64,000 nt of DNA from Acrasis kona (GCA_026419775.2 JAOPGA020000585.1:28023-92022); one strand, 5' to 3'; shown: positions 1 to 10,695, counted from the stretch's first letter. Program-made: numbers and translations. The notes: generated by a model from the letters alone, not told the origin.

Positions 1-1
1 C

Positions 2-706
2 GAAGAGTACGAATACCATCACTTGGCTGGTGCATTAAGAGATGTACTATTAGAAGATAAAGAAGCATTCAGTGCGGCTTCATTGTCTAACTGTGACGAA
101 AAAACATTATTAAAATGGTTTAAATGTGAAATTCCACAAGCTGCCGAAAGAGCCAGACTCGTTCGTGAGGTTGGTGTGGGCCTTCAAACTCACTTCAACG
201 GAAAAGCTTCCAAACTCATTACCTCCGCTGGAAATAGTGTTTCCAAACTCGTCGCTCTTGTCACTGCATTCTTCCCTGGATTCCGTGATCACACCATTTA
301 CGATGGTGCACAAGTCTTTTTATATAAACGCGCACAGATTTTCTGTGCAGATATATGGGGATGCTTCAAGCATGAAGGTCTCGGAAAGTTTGACGACATG
401 CATAAATTGACAATGTTCGCAGACTACAGAGTACCTCAAATTTTGAGGCACTATGAGGTTCTAAAATATTCCGAAAGTTTAAGTGATTCTATTGATAATT
501 ATAAAGTAATTCCTCCTGGTAGTGCTGAAGAAGTTGAAATCCGCGCCGCGACCATTCAATGTGTGGAGAGGATGAGAATTGTGTTACAGAATAGTCACCG
601 TATTAGATGCAAGAGCGTAGAACTTGATTGGTTGTTGTGGCAGAGGGGTGAAGAACAAAGAAAAGAAGTAGCACCACATCACAGAACACTTACAATATTC
701 TATTAA
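2..706 (+). CDS. QNG1: Queuosine salvage protein (queuosine 5'-phosphate N-glycosylase family), 5' end outside window
   Basis: The reading frame is open from base 2, so the gene starts upstream of the window; the TTG at 23 is just an internal Leu codon. About 234 residues are visible. Family signatures of the DUF2419/QNG1 proteins follow in order: ERARLVREVG, FPGFRDHTIYDG with YKRAQI, a TMFADYRVPQIL block, and EVEIRAATIQCVERMR near the C terminus. The enzyme releases queuine base from queuosine nucleotide so it can be reinserted into tRNA; eukaryotes cannot make queuine and salvage it. The stop at 704-706 lies 135 nt from the convergent coiled-coil gene. The missing part is probably around 100 N-terminal residues. 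Identification is by recognisable motifs. Confidence 0.85.
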   Translation, partial: EEYEYHHLAGALRDVLLEDKEAFSAASLSNCDEKTLLKWFKCEIPQAAERARLVREVGVGLQTHFNGKASKLITSAGNSVSKLVALVTAFFPGFRDHTIYDGAQVFLYKRAQIFCADIWGCFKHEGLGKFDDMHKLTMFADYRVPQILRHYEVLKYSESLSDSIDNYKVIPPGSAEEVEIRAATIQCVERMRIVLQNSHRIRCKSVELDWLLWQRGEEQRKEVAPHHRTLTIFY

Positions 707-841
707 TAAATTCAACATTAATTAACTTTATGTTCCATACAACAGCATCCATGTCATAATTACACAAGATGAGACATGTGATGCATTCCAAAAAAATAGA
801 ATAATAATCATAAATAATCTTTTTTAATTTAAAATACAAAA

Positions 842-2820
842 TTACTTTCTCCAAGTATCAATCTGCTGTGACATTGATTGCAACTCTTTAAAATTTTTTA
901 ATGTTGTATTGTACATTTTNTCAAAATTTGAACCAGCACCATCTTCTTGTTTATTCAAAACATTCATTGGTAAGCTCATACTAAAGTGACTTGGTTGTGA
1001 GTGGTCAGCTGCTGTTTGTGATAAATACAAGATTTTATCCCTCTCCCGCTCCAACTCTGCTATTCTCTTTGTGTATGACTGGCAGTGAGTCCAATTCTTT
1101 TCTTGTTCTGATTTGAGTTCAATGTTGTGGTCGTTAATCTTTTCGTTCAATTCTTCAATCTTTTTGTATAATGTTTTAATCTTTTGACGTTCCTTGTCTT
1201 TGATTTGTTGATTGAGTGATTTTAATTTTGCATACTTGTTTTTTAATGTTTCAAACTCGTTGAGGAGGATGGTGGCATTATCCGCATAACTTTTATGTTT
1301 TGATGACCCGCCTTGGATAATGTTCATCTTTTCATTCTTTTCTAATTGTAAATGTTCGGTCAGTTCGTTCTTTTGTTGTTCCAAGAACTCCATGTTTAGT
1401 TTTAGTTGGTCCATCTCTGATTGTATGTTGGCTACTTTTGATTCTTCTTGATCTTTTAATTGTCTTAATTTATCAATTTCTATGCACTGTTCATCAATGT
1501 GGACCTTGTGTTCTTGAACTTGTTTTTCTAAATTATTCATCTTTAATGTTGATTGGGTCAAGTTTCTGGTTAGGGCATCTCTTTCATCCGTAATCTTTAT
1601 TAATGATGATTTGACAGCTTCTAATTCTTTGGTAATACGTAGTACCTCTGACCTGGTTGTTTGCTTGGTCAAATGCACGGCACTTTCTAGTTCTGTCACC
1701 CTAGACTGTAGCGTGGATTTATCTAATTCAAGAGCATGTTGCTTGTCGCTTTCAATCCGGGTGATGCTCTTTATTTTTTCGTTGTTTTCGGTTTGCATGA
1801 TTGACATTTGACGAAGCAAATCTTGTTTTGAAGATTGACACACTTCTAGTCTTTTGTTCAAGTCTGCAATTTGGTTCACCATGGACGAGCGAGAACGTTC
1901 AAATTCGCGCTCTCGTTGCTCTGAGTTATCTTTTATGCTTAATCTCTCTGACGCATGTTCCTCCATCTGCTGCTGATTTACATTTTGCAACACCACAATG
2001 TCCCTCTCCAGCTTTATAACTTGCTCGTGGTACTTGTCTAACCGTTTAAGGTGTTGGTCATTCTCTGTGGATAATCGGTCATATTTTCTTTGTAATCTTT
2101 CGTTGTTTTCCTCTACAATTTTGTTTTTGTTGATCGATGTAGATAGCAACTGTGATTGGGCAATGATGGAGTTTTCCTTATCAACAAGCGCGTGGTTCTT
2201 CTCCTCTCTGACGGTGTGAAGTTCACTTAAAAGTTGTTGCACTTGATTTTGGAGGTCCTGATTCGTACGTTGCAATATTCTTAGGTCGTCTTTATTGCTC
2301 TGAACTTCCTGTGATGGCATGGGATTTCTTCTGAGAAGTTCATGCTCATGTTGCAGCTCCTTAATTTGTCTTTGATGCTCGCTCTCATTTTCTTTCAATC
2401 TATTCTGAAGAAGCTCTATCTTTTGATTGTATTGCGCTGTAGCTACTTCGTGTTGTCTTCTCAAGTCGTTGTATAGTAATCTAAATTGACTATTTTGCTG
2501 TAAATCTTGCTCCAGACGTTTTCTAACCTCCAAATCTTCTTCAACCCTCATCCTCATTTGATGGAGTTCGTGAGTGTCATGATCGAATTTGTCTCGTAGT
2601 GAATCCAAGTCTTTACATTTGGAATCAAGCTGCACTCTCCATCTGTTAATCTGTTCCTCATACATGTTGGAGCGTTCGATATATTGTTTTTTCATCTTGT
2701 TGCATAAGAAGGAATTGAATTGGTTGAACTTACCGTGTCAAAGTTATTTTTGTACTGCTCATTTTCATCTCGCAGCCTCTGTATTAAAGATTGCACCTCC
2801 AAATCGGAAGCTTGTGTCAT
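842..2820 (-). CDS. Long coiled-coil protein, CEP83-like (centriolar distal appendage type)
   Basis: Two exons: 2820..2734 (29 codons from ATG at 2820) and 2695..842, joined over a 38-nt intron with GTAAGT donor in phase 0. The product is 646 aa and almost entirely heptad-like coiled coil with no enzymatic motif. The arrangement and some blocks (a LYNDLRRQHE-like N-terminal segment, and a long C-terminal Lys/Glu-rich helix before a Pro/Ser/Met linker) recall CEP83/CCDC41, but coiled coils resemble each other easily, so the orthology is weak. One base is ambiguous (N at 920), giving one undefined residue near the C terminus. It is divergently transcribed from the acidic RRM-like gene; the 162-bp gap between start codons carries a 24-bp perfect palindrome. 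Confidence 0.6.
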
Positions 2821-2905
2821 TGTTTATACAATAGCAACGAGCTTTGTTCCCGCCTGGAACTAAAAATGTAACCATGGATTTGGTTCCAATGTTCAATAGT
2901 TGACT

Positions 2906-2929
2906 AAATTCAAACCATGGTTTGAATTT
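2906..2929. promoter_or_regulatory. 24-bp perfect palindrome in a divergent promoter
   Basis: Positions 2906-2929 read identically on both strands, centred on AAACCATGGTTT. The site lies 86 nt upstream of the coiled-coil start (2820, minus) and 53 nt upstream of the acidic protein start (2983, plus). A partial copy of the core (AACCATGG) sits at about 2872. A GGCGCG core (minus strand) follows at about 2934-2941. The symmetry is read directly; a regulatory role is inferred. Confidence 0.5.
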
Positions 2930-2982
2930 CAACACCGCGCCAAGTTCTTCAACCCAATTTCAGTTAATTTTGATCAAAACAA

Positions 2983-3789
2983 ATGAAGAACCGTTCACAA
3001 ACACTAAGCCAATTGGTATCAGACCGTGATATCTCAGATGATGAACTAGACACATCATTCAAAATCACTGAGGATATTTCATCCAGCGACGATGATGACT
3101 CAAGTGCTGACGAACAAGAAGATGACAGCGAAGAGGAAGAAGAAAACGAATCAGAAAGAATCGCTGTTGTCGGTGACATTGAGCAACAAATAGACGAGGA
3201 GGCCATCTTACAACACTTTGCCGACTTTAATGTAGAACGCATCATTGACGACCGTGAAGGTGGCAGTGGTATTGTAGTGCTATGGTTCGAGTCATCCTCA
3301 GAAAGAGACCGTGCTATTACCGAGTACCACGGTTCTTACCTTAACGGATGTAAGATCAGCATCGCGCCCTGGAAGTTGTTCAATGACATCTCCGCTGCTG
3401 TGGAAGATGGAAGCGAGGCAGAAGAGGACAGCGACGTCGATGACATCGAGGATTACGACGAAGATGATGAAGATGACGAAGATGACGAGGATGACAGCGA
3501 AGATGAAGATGAACCATCAAGAAAGAAACGGAAGGTAGACTCCAAAGATCTTGAAGACGTATATCATGAGTTGATCACACTTTCAAACACACAAAAAGAA
3601 TCCGACGAAAGAATAGATGCCATCATAGACCTCTTGGTAGAATTCAAAGGAAAACTCAAGAAGCACAAGAACAGAATATCCACTCTTGAGAATGAATTAG
3701 AGCACAGCAAGAACAAAATCAGAAAATACAAAAAGACGTTGAAGCACTCTCACTCCCACTCACATCACAAGCGCCACAGACACTACTAA
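2983..3789 (+). CDS. Acidic RRM-like protein with His-rich tail
   Basis: A single-exon 268-aa protein. Residues 1-55 are Asp/Glu/Ser rich. Residues about 57-131 fit one RNA-recognition-motif fold: a first strand around IAVVGDIEQ, a helix DEEAILQHFADF, then GIVVLWFESSSERDRA followed by an YLNGCKISIAPW ending strand. Aromatic RNP residues are poorly kept. Next comes a near-pure Asp/Glu stretch (about 140-172), an RKKRK basic cluster that could be a nuclear signal, a coiled coil (about 190-250) and a basic/His tail HSHSHSHHKRHRHY. The composition suggests a nucleolar or chromatin-associated RNA-binding factor. No orthologue is recognised. The stop is 90 nt from the convergent ACOT9-like gene. 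Confidence 0.7.
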   Translation: MKNRSQTLSQLVSDRDISDDELDTSFKITEDISSSDDDDSSADEQEDDSEEEEENESERIAVVGDIEQQIDEEAILQHFADFNVERIIDDREGGSGIVVLWFESSSERDRAITEYHGSYLNGCKISIAPWKLFNDISAAVEDGSEAEEDSDVDDIEDYDEDDEDDEDDEDDSEDEDEPSRKKRKVDSKDLEDVYHELITLSNTQKESDERIDAIIDLLVEFKGKLKKHKNRISTLENELEHSKNKIRKYKKTLKHSHSHSHHKRHRHY

Positions 3790-3879
3790 ATATAAAGTTA
3801 CTTTTCTTAATTTGTTCTTGTTCTTTCTTTGTTGTGAATAGATAGTACACGCTATTAAACAGTAACAAATGTTTTTAAT

Positions 3880-5025
3880 TTATACAGCTGATGATCCTTT
3901 CTCAAACACTCTTTTAGCACTCAAATAATACATTGCGTCGACGTAACTCTCAGGTACAACTTTTGGTTGTTCATCTGAGACCCTAAAAGTAAAGTGGAAG
4001 AGATTAGTGAATTCCTTGTCACCTCTTGGCGGCTTAATGTACATTGCTTCTACGCGTACTACACAAAACTCTCCAACAGTATATGCAACTCTTGCCGTTA
4101 CGGTCATGAAGGAATTAATTTCGACAGCTTTCATGAAGTAATTATCATCCAGAGACATGAACATTGGACGACTTTTACTATGCCAGGCAGCAGCGCAATA
4201 AGCAAGCTCAATGCCTTCTCTCATAATGTACCCACCAAAAATCTTTCCATGTGTGTTTTTATTTTGTGGATGCAACAGTCTGCTATTGGTCAAAAGTGTA
4301 CTGTTCATGGTGGCTGTGCTAATGTCTTGGATCTCAAATCCTCTTCTTCTCTTCTCCTCTTCCTTGAAGAATTCATGAATCAATGAGGTTTCTCTTTCAT
4401 TCGGTGGTTTAAGGGACAAAGAATTGACAGAAGCGCGTTTCCTTCTTTCTTGGTTACGTTCACCGGCTTGGTAATGTATTTCATCTTCAGTATTATTTAT
4501 TAAAAGCTGATGCACAGGTGCACTCTTGTGGTCCTTTGTTCTGGCCACCATTACAAAATAAGCTTCCATTACTTGAATGTCTTTTGCTTTTGCTTCTATT
4601 CTAACTTCCATTGAAGAGTTTCCTACCCATGTTACCCATCCCTCAAAAAACAAATCATCTTCAATTGTTGGAGGATGTTTAAGATCAATGCGGTCAACGC
4701 ATGCTGTCACAATGTAAACTGGCCTGTGCTGACTAAAACCGTCGGCATGTTTGTATGCAATTAAAGCTGCGAACCAATCAAAATCCTCAAGTATTCTACC
4801 TATGCGAACGTATTTATCCATTGAGGAGTAGTTGTTGCGTAAGTTTGGTTGTGTGCTGAACGGAAGGCTCATGGTGCTAAAGGATTCTTTTGGTGCCTTC
4901 TTCCGTAATGCAAACTCAGAAAGGTGCTGCTCTGCTTCTCTTGTCTTTTGAACAAGCTCTTTGTACTTTTGCTGCATCATAGAACGCCTGTGGTAGGGAT
5001 TGGAAAAGTCATCATCGAGCTGCAT
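3880..5025 (-). CDS. ACOT9: Acyl-CoA thioesterase, ACOT9/10-like double HotDog
   Basis: 381 aa from the ATG at 5025; the frame runs on to a TTG at 5040 but an in-frame stop lies just upstream. Two HotDog domains are visible. The first is around residues 75-190 (GRILEDFDWFAALIAYKHAD, then DDLFFEGWVTWVG); the second, about 240-365, carries the typical NTHGKIFGGYIMREGIELAY helix followed by TARVAYTV and VRVEAMY. This double-domain layout is that of mitochondrial ACOT9/10, which hydrolyses acyl-CoA to free acid and CoA. No obvious mitochondrial presequence is seen at this start, so a short 5' exon could be missing in the 518-bp gap upstream. Confidence 0.85.
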   Translation of the reverse strand: MQLDDDFSNPYHRRSMMQQKYKELVQKTREAEQHLSEFALRKKAPKESFSTMSLPFSTQPNLRNNYSSMDKYVRIGRILEDFDWFAALIAYKHADGFSQHRPVYIVTACVDRIDLKHPPTIEDDLFFEGWVTWVGNSSMEVRIEAKAKDIQVMEAYFVMVARTKDHKSAPVHQLLINNTEDEIHYQAGERNQERRKRASVNSLSLKPPNERETSLIHEFFKEEEKRRRGFEIQDISTATMNSTLLTNSRLLHPQNKNTHGKIFGGYIMREGIELAYCAAAWHSKSRPMFMSLDDNYFMKAVEINSFMTVTARVAYTVGEFCVVRVEAMYIKPPRGDKEFTNLFHFTFRVSDEQPKVVPESYVDAMYYLSAKRVFEKGSSAV

Positions 5026-5543
5026 CTTGGCGTAAACCAACTACTTTGTTTTGATCAAGTGTTTATTGTCAAACAATTTTTTTTCCGATAGTAATAGTCT
5101 TATTCACGGTTTTGGCAGACCTCTCTGGAGCTACAATCAACAAGAATGGCTTCAAGACCACATTTTATTATCACCTGAATATAATGGACCTGCATTGCAG
5201 TACATTGGATTATGCATGAGATTTCGCGGCTGAGGCGCATCTGATTATTCAATATTTATGGACTGAATTACTTTGGTATAAAGAAATGATAAATGCATCT
5301 CATAAAGAGATGTGATTTGCCTTGCTCCATCACTTTCTCTTCACATACAACATGATTTATACCTCTAACAGTAGAAACATAGTAAATATAATTGTTGATA
5401 ATGTTGCTTCGCTAATCCTGCTGCACCTTAGGGTATCTGTTCACACTGACTTTGTAATAAGACAACCAATCTAAATTCGCTTGTCAACTCTGTGGTTGCA
5501 ATTTTTTTGAGAAAAACTTTTCACATATAACACTAAATTGATC
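5026..5543. other. Intergenic region between divergent ACOT9-like and NAC-beta genes
   Basis: No gene was recognised. A plus-strand frame at 5051-5233 has a protein-like composition (tryptophans, no low complexity) but lacks an ATG start and any family match. A short inverted repeat, CATCTC then GAGATG, lies near 5298-5314. It may hold a 5' exon of the thioesterase or an unannotated exon. Confidence 0.3.
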
Positions 5544-6080
5544 ATGCCACCAAAAGCAGCACCCAAACCAGCACCCAAAACTGAAGGATCCGAAAAGAAG
5601 TCCACACACACTTATGAAGTAAATCATGAAAAGCTAGAAAAGCTAAAGAAGGCCGCCGAGATGGTAAGAACCGGTGGAAAGGGAACCCCACGCAGAAAGT
5701 TCAAGGCAATCAGAAAGACATCTACTGCTGATGACGTCAAGGTCCAACAAGCACTCAGAAAATTCAACTTGAACAAGATCCCCGATGTTAGCGAAGTAAA
5801 CTTCATCTTGGAAAATGGAAACGCTATGTCATTCGATAGGCCAGCCGTACAAGCCGGTGGTGGAACCTTCGTCATTGCTGGTAAATACACAGAAAAGAGT
5901 ATGTTCACATTTGTATTTTAACGTATCCTAACAATAACAGGCGCTGCTGAGTTGGCCAACCCAATTGAAAACGTTGATTTACAAAAGCTTAAAGAGATGT
6001 ACGAACAACTCCAAAAACAAGGTGCTCTACCAACTGATTCAAACATCCCAGATGTTGATACCTTTGAAACCGTCAACTAA
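5544..6080 (+). CDS. BTF3: Nascent polypeptide-associated complex beta subunit (BTF3)
   Basis: Two exons, 5544..5898 and 5941..6080, across a 42-nt phase-1 intron whose end is CCTAACAATAACAG. The product is 164 aa, normal for the family. An N-terminal Pro/Ala/Lys segment precedes the ribosome-binding motif GTPRRKFKAIRKT at about residues 49-61 (the RRKxxKK-type contact loop), then the six-stranded NAC domain with VNFILENGNAM and an FVIAGKYTEK strand. The C terminus is acidic. NAC-beta pairs with NAC-alpha at the ribosome exit tunnel and shields nascent chains. The ATG at 5544 follows an AT-rich leader. Confidence 0.95.
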
Positions 6081-6170
6081 AGTAATAAAATATCACTGTT
6101 ATTTAAATTTTAAAAACTTGTTAATGAATTGTCCTTGTTGTTGAGTTGACCCCCTATTCACTAAACAACA

Positions 6171-7144
6171 ATGTCTAACACAACAGGCAAACCAAAACGA
6201 AAAAAAAACTTGCTTGATAGCCTTGGAAGTGGATATGTGGATCAGCCTAAGAAGACCGTTCAAACATTATCTGAAGAAGAGGTCAACAGTGTCATAACCC
6301 AACCTAACATACTGTCTCCGTATGCATTCGATAAAAAGATGGAGGTGAAAGATAAAAAAAGAAAATCTGAAGATCATCAGGAGTTATCAAAACGAATTAA
6401 ATTGGACTCTGCTCTTGAAGAGGAGTTTTGCGAATTCCATCAAACGAACCTGAGTAGACTGGTTGTATTTGACGTAGAGACAACTGGATTTTCCAAAGAT
6501 GATCAAATTATAGAGATTGGTGCCATAGAAATAGTAAATGGGCGGATTACCGGAAACATGTTCCACAGTATGATACGATTACCAGAGGGGTTGGTCGTCA
6601 ACAAACATGCTAAAACTGTGCATAACATTTCCGAGGAACTTCTGTTGCGTGAATACAATTCTCAATATTATGATTCGAAAGAAGTTTTATCAAGATTTTT
6701 ATCATTTGTTAATGGGTGTGCATTAGTAGCGCACAACTTGGCATTTGACGAACGAATGTTAAGGCAGGATGCTGTCAAAAATGGCCTGGAACAAATTCTT
6801 TTAAAAAGCACAGAAAACTCATTTTGTACAATGGTAAGTCGGTAATTGTGTTTATTAAAAACAAAAGTCTTTTTTTAAAAGAGCATTTAGCAACAAGTCT
6901 TGTGATCTTGACAGTGTTTGTTTTTATTTTGGAGTGGACAGCAGTGTTAGGGATAGATTTGGACATAATGCCTTGAGTGACGCCATGTTAACCGCAAAAG
7001 TAAGATTCTTTGAATTGGTTTCTAAACGAGTTGCTTCATTAGATATTTGTTTACTATGACGAGCTTGTGAGATGTGGTAGCGAGATGAAAACATTTAAAA
7101 ATCAAGTCAATGAAACACCTAATGCAACAAATAAAGACGTTTAA
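6171..7144 (+). CDS. DEDDh 3'-5' exonuclease, DNA polymerase III epsilon-like
   Basis: Three exons (6171..6833, 6868..6999, 7043..7144) with introns of 34 and 43 nt; the product is 298 aa. The DnaQ-like fold starts near residue 96. ExoI is FDVETTGF with D101/E103; ExoII is HNLAFDERML with its Asp; ExoIII is GHNALSDAMLTAK with the catalytic His and Asp. All DEDDh residues are therefore present. The first ~95 residues are Lys-rich with RKSEDHQ and KRIK patches that could direct it to the nucleus. It resembles bacterial epsilon subunits more than TREX or ISG20 in domain length, so bacterial ancestry is possible. The substrate cannot be told from sequence; repair or organelle proofreading are options. 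Confidence 0.85.
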
Positions 7145-7298
7145 TACATACTTGCAATTAATTATCATTTCAAAAGACTATCACTTCCTTGTGTATTGTT
7201 GGTGTTTGAAATTATCTCAAGTTGCCGTCCAACTTATTTACCGCTCCTACTTCAAGGGAAAGACAAATGTACTTGTCGCATCCGAGGAATTGTAATCA

Positions 7299-8880
7299 AT
7301 GCGTGAATACAATTTGACTGTTGATGACTATGCTAACACACATGGAGTGAACATTGATGACACACAAGAGCAGAACCCACTTATTGCAGAAAGACACACA
7401 GCAGTGGAGGTTACAGAGAGTGTTAACGTTAAAAAGGTGGAGCCTGTGAAAAAGCAGAGGTTAATATCCCTTGATGTTTTTCGCGGAATTACCATATGGA
7501 CAATGATGCTTGTAAACCACGCTGATGGTGGCTGGTATGTACTAAATCACGCTCAATGGTAAGTCGTACAAATTAATTAATGTAATCACAACAGGCATGG
7601 TGTCACAATTGCAGATTTCGTGATGCCACTTTTCTTGTTCATTGTAGGTGCTTCAGTATCTCTTTCTATGGTAAAATCAGTGGAAAGACAAACAGAAACA
7701 AAAACTTCACTTTTCAAAAAAATATCTATCAGAACCATTAAGGTATGTACCTCAACAAGAGTATAGTAAATTGAGTACTAATTTCAAAGTTATTTATTCT
7801 TGGAATACTTTTGCAGGGTGGCGATTTTCCAAATTTTGATCTTCAAAAAGTTAGGCCGATGGGAGTCCTACAACGCATAGCTATTGTGTACTTTACCGTT
7901 TCAATTTGCATGATCTTCATTCCCCGTGTTTCATCAAGTAAAATTGACAATTGGATTGCAAAGAGCAACTTTAAAGCAAAAGCATTCTTATAGTAAGTGT
8001 TTAATTAAAATTCAAAATGTTAAAATGTACATAGCGCCACAATAGGAGCGGGAGGTATTTTTGATGTTTTTATTAGGTACATTGGCACGTGGTTAGTTTG
8101 TCTGGTGACTATCGTATTCACTCTTATTATAACTTTTGCTGTTCCAGTTCCTGACTGTGGGTGAGTGTTATTGTTTTCATTATTTTTAATCAACTCAGAC
8201 GAGGTCAACTCACAACACGATGCAATGTAGCAGGATATCTTGACGAACTAATTATATCTCCACCACACATGTTTGGGGGCGCAACGTGCAAACAAGCAGA
8301 TCCGCCGTGTATAAACTTTGAACCAGAAGGAATTTTAAGTACAATTGCTGCATTGACGAGTGGTTTTATTGGTTTGTATTTTGGTCATACATTAAATAGA
8401 TACCCAAGTCACATGAAGAGACTTCTTCATTGGTTGGTTTTGGGACTTTTCATGTTGGTTGTTTCATTAATTCTACATTTCACAGTTTATCCCTTTAATA
8501 AGAATTTATACACATATAGTTTCGTTCTATTAATGGGCGGTAGTTCGGCTCTTCTTTTAGTTTTGTGTTACTCTATAGTTGATGTTCCTAAATCAAAATT
8601 TCCAAAATACCTTTCAATGCCTTTTATTGTGCTGGGAATGAATGCAATTGCAATCTATGTTATTGACGAACTCTTACCTATCGTTTTTGGTTATAGACAA
8701 TGGGGTGGGTGGTTCTACTGGAGAGATAGGTCGAACGGACTTGTTCCATGGGTGTATAGGACATTTTTCACTGCATTACCAGACAAGTGGGCAATCTTTT
8801 GCTACGCACTGACGGATACATTTATTATGATCATAATTGCTTCTGTATTTTATCGTAGAAAATTGTTCTTTAAAGTATAA
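7299..8880 (+). CDS. HGSNAT-like membrane acyltransferase (DUF1624/DUF5009)
   Basis: Five exons (7299..7558, 7595..7742, 7790..7992, 8035..8160, 8199..8880) with introns of 36, 47, 42 and 38 nt; the product is 472 aa. The fold is polytopic. Diagnostic blocks are SLDVFRGITIWTMMLVN (first helix), NHAQWHGVTIADFVMPLF with the His expected to accept the acetyl group, the R-x-x-GVLQRIAI helix, a lumenal Cys-containing loop with CNVAGYLDE, and C-terminal helices ending in YRRKLFFKV. In animals HGSNAT transfers acetyl from cytosolic acetyl-CoA to lysosomal heparan sulfate glucosamine. Here the lumenal substrate is unknown and the extended lysosomal N-terminal domain is lacking, as in plant and bacterial relatives. 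Confidence 0.85.
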
Positions 8881-9369
8881 TAAATTTAATTTTACTTATA
8901 GTTTGTGTTCGTTGTTGGGAATTCTTTCTTTACAGGATTTGTAACCACAATACAAAATCAAACTAAAACAAACTGATCAATAAGCCGATTATCATATAGT
9001 AAGCAAGGATACCAACAGCAATCTGAACGAGAACTAAAGTAATTTAATTTCGGCTTCCGAAGTCATGACCTTTCGTGATAGACGGACTAACAGCGTATTC
9101 TGTTTTAATAGTTTATAGCCCTAAAACTTTTTTACTTCATTTTCGGTCTCACTTTTAGCACCCCGGATAGCACTAAAAAGTACAATACAGGATTAAACAA
9201 AATGGCGCACGAAGTCATTTTTGGAGCTGTGGATGGAAGATTACCCTAGTAACTTGCTTAGTCTAGAATATTGCTTCTCGCATCGTGCGTGATACGGGGC
9301 ACACTTGATAACCTTGCTTTATTTTAGGAGACATTGATTGATCCAGTAAAGACTGTTGAATAGGTGACG
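8881..9369. other. Intergenic region with a possible minus-strand membrane-segment exon
   Basis: Mostly AT-rich and unassigned. On the minus strand, 9033..8963 follows an ACTTTAG acceptor-like site and encodes a short hydrophobic stretch including QIAVGILAYYMIIGLLISLF before a stop, as the last exon of a tiny membrane protein would. No first exon could be assigned. A plus-strand ATG at 9201 opens only 15 codons. Confidence 0.25.
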
Positions 9370-10695
9370 ATGGCTCATTTTGACCGAAAGGTGCTGTGTG
9401 TGATTGCCGAGTTGGTGTTAAGGGTGGGGATGAAGACTTTTCATTCCAGAGACCCAGTTAAACCAGAGAATTCTTTCTATGTGGATCCCAATGAATGGAA
9501 CCAGCAATACCTACAACCTATAATAGATCAAGGCAAACACGCCATACTTTTAGGACCTAGCCAAAGTGGAAAAACGTCAAGAGCTTTATTATACCAGTCT
9601 GTGTTAAAATGCAACGGTTATTTATGCCTTTACATCTCCGCAATGAACATGGCACTCCCACCAAGTGATTTGTTTAATCGGTTCAAGCTTGAAATGAAGG
9701 ATCAACTCTTGCAATTTGGTCAAAAATATCAAATAGATTTCAATAGTTTCGCCGGATTCTTTGACAGCAAGTTCAACAAACCGATGGTACTCATTATTGA
9801 CGAGATTGACGCATTAGGGGCTGCACATGTCAATGCTGAACAACGAAGAGAATTCCTTTCCGTTATCAAAAGTCAGAAGGATAGGAGAATAGCAGGAGGG
9901 ATTGTGACTCTCGTAGCAACAATAGCCATTTCGAATGTATTCGTAATAAACGATACAATTGGAAGCTCCGCATATATCATGGACGTTGTGTATGCACCAT
10001 TCTTTTCACTAGATCAAACAAGAACATTGTTTAGTCAGTACGAAACACAGAACGGCATATCTGTTGATCCCAAGATAGTCGAACAAATTTACGAATTCAC
10101 GAACGGCGCACCGGGTTTAACAGCAATTATGGGTCAGCAGCTTGATAATGAGAAAAAAAGGCTTAAAAGAGTACCCAATCCATCGGAATGGCACACATTC
10201 TTGAATTCCAAAACCTGCATTAGAAACGTTTTGCAGACTGCCAACTACTCGCTCATGTATAACCATCTTCTTCGTGATAAACACGTTTTCAACATACTCC
10301 TCGATCATTTGAGCAATAAAAGACCGCTGGGAGCGATTCAAAAGGATGATTTGGACTTTTTACAAAAAATCAACGTGATACGTGTTGTCAAAAACAATGT
10401 TACGGTAGCGAATCCTTTTGTGCTTTGTTTGATTGCATACATGATGAGAAAAGAACCATCAAATCGCCAGAATCCTACGCTTCTTTCGCCTAACGGCAAT
10501 GTTGATGTCAAAAATCTCATATTGGAAGCAGCAAAGTTAATCAATCCGTTTGATGTTTTACTGCAAGAGAAACAAGCATCCAATAACCATTGTTCCAATT
10601 GCCCACCAGGGTACAAGGAGATAACCTATGTAAATGCATTCAAAAAAGCTATGGAAGAATTAATGCAAGCATACCAGCACAGCAAGATTTATTGA
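9370..10695 (+). CDS. P-loop ATPase of AAA/STAND type, Crinkler-ATPase-like
   Basis: A single exon of 441 aa from the ATG at 9370 (the upstream GTG follows an in-frame stop). Walker A is GPSQSGKTS (about residues 59-67) and Walker B is VLIIDEIDAL (about 142-151). A winged-helix-like segment follows: FFSLDQTRTLFSQYE and IYEFTNGAPGLTAIMGQQL, the pattern used by the ATPase module of Crinkler-type proteins in protists and fungi and by archaeal-type ATPases. No LFLAK-type N-terminal header or C-terminal nuclease is seen; the protein stops where a C-terminal effector domain would normally begin. ORC4 was considered but lacks the expected C-terminal domain. Function unknown. Confidence 0.65.
   Translation: MAHFDRKVLCVIAELVLRVGMKTFHSRDPVKPENSFYVDPNEWNQQYLQPIIDQGKHAILLGPSQSGKTSRALLYQSVLKCNGYLCLYISAMNMALPPSDLFNRFKLEMKDQLLQFGQKYQIDFNSFAGFFDSKFNKPMVLIIDEIDALGAAHVNAEQRREFLSVIKSQKDRRIAGGIVTLVATIAISNVFVINDTIGSSAYIMDVVYAPFFSLDQTRTLFSQYETQNGISVDPKIVEQIYEFTNGAPGLTAIMGQQLDNEKKRLKRVPNPSEWHTFLNSKTCIRNVLQTANYSLMYNHLLRDKHVFNILLDHLSNKRPLGAIQKDDLDFLQKINVIRVVKNNVTVANPFVLCLIAYMMRKEPSNRQNPTLLSPNGNVDVKNLILEAAKLINPFDVLLQEKQASNNHCSNCPPGYKEITYVNAFKKAMEELMQAYQHSKIY

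Noticed and set aside
9201-9248. Start of a Crinkler header upstream of the ATPase
   Set aside because: The ATG opens only 15 codons and no splice choice joins it in frame to the ATPase.
9370-10695. ORC4 or CDC6-like origin-binding ATPase
   Set aside because: Walker motifs fit, but the region after Walker B and the C terminus do not show the ORC4 pattern; the TNGAPGL-type block fits Crinkler/archaeal-type ATPases better.
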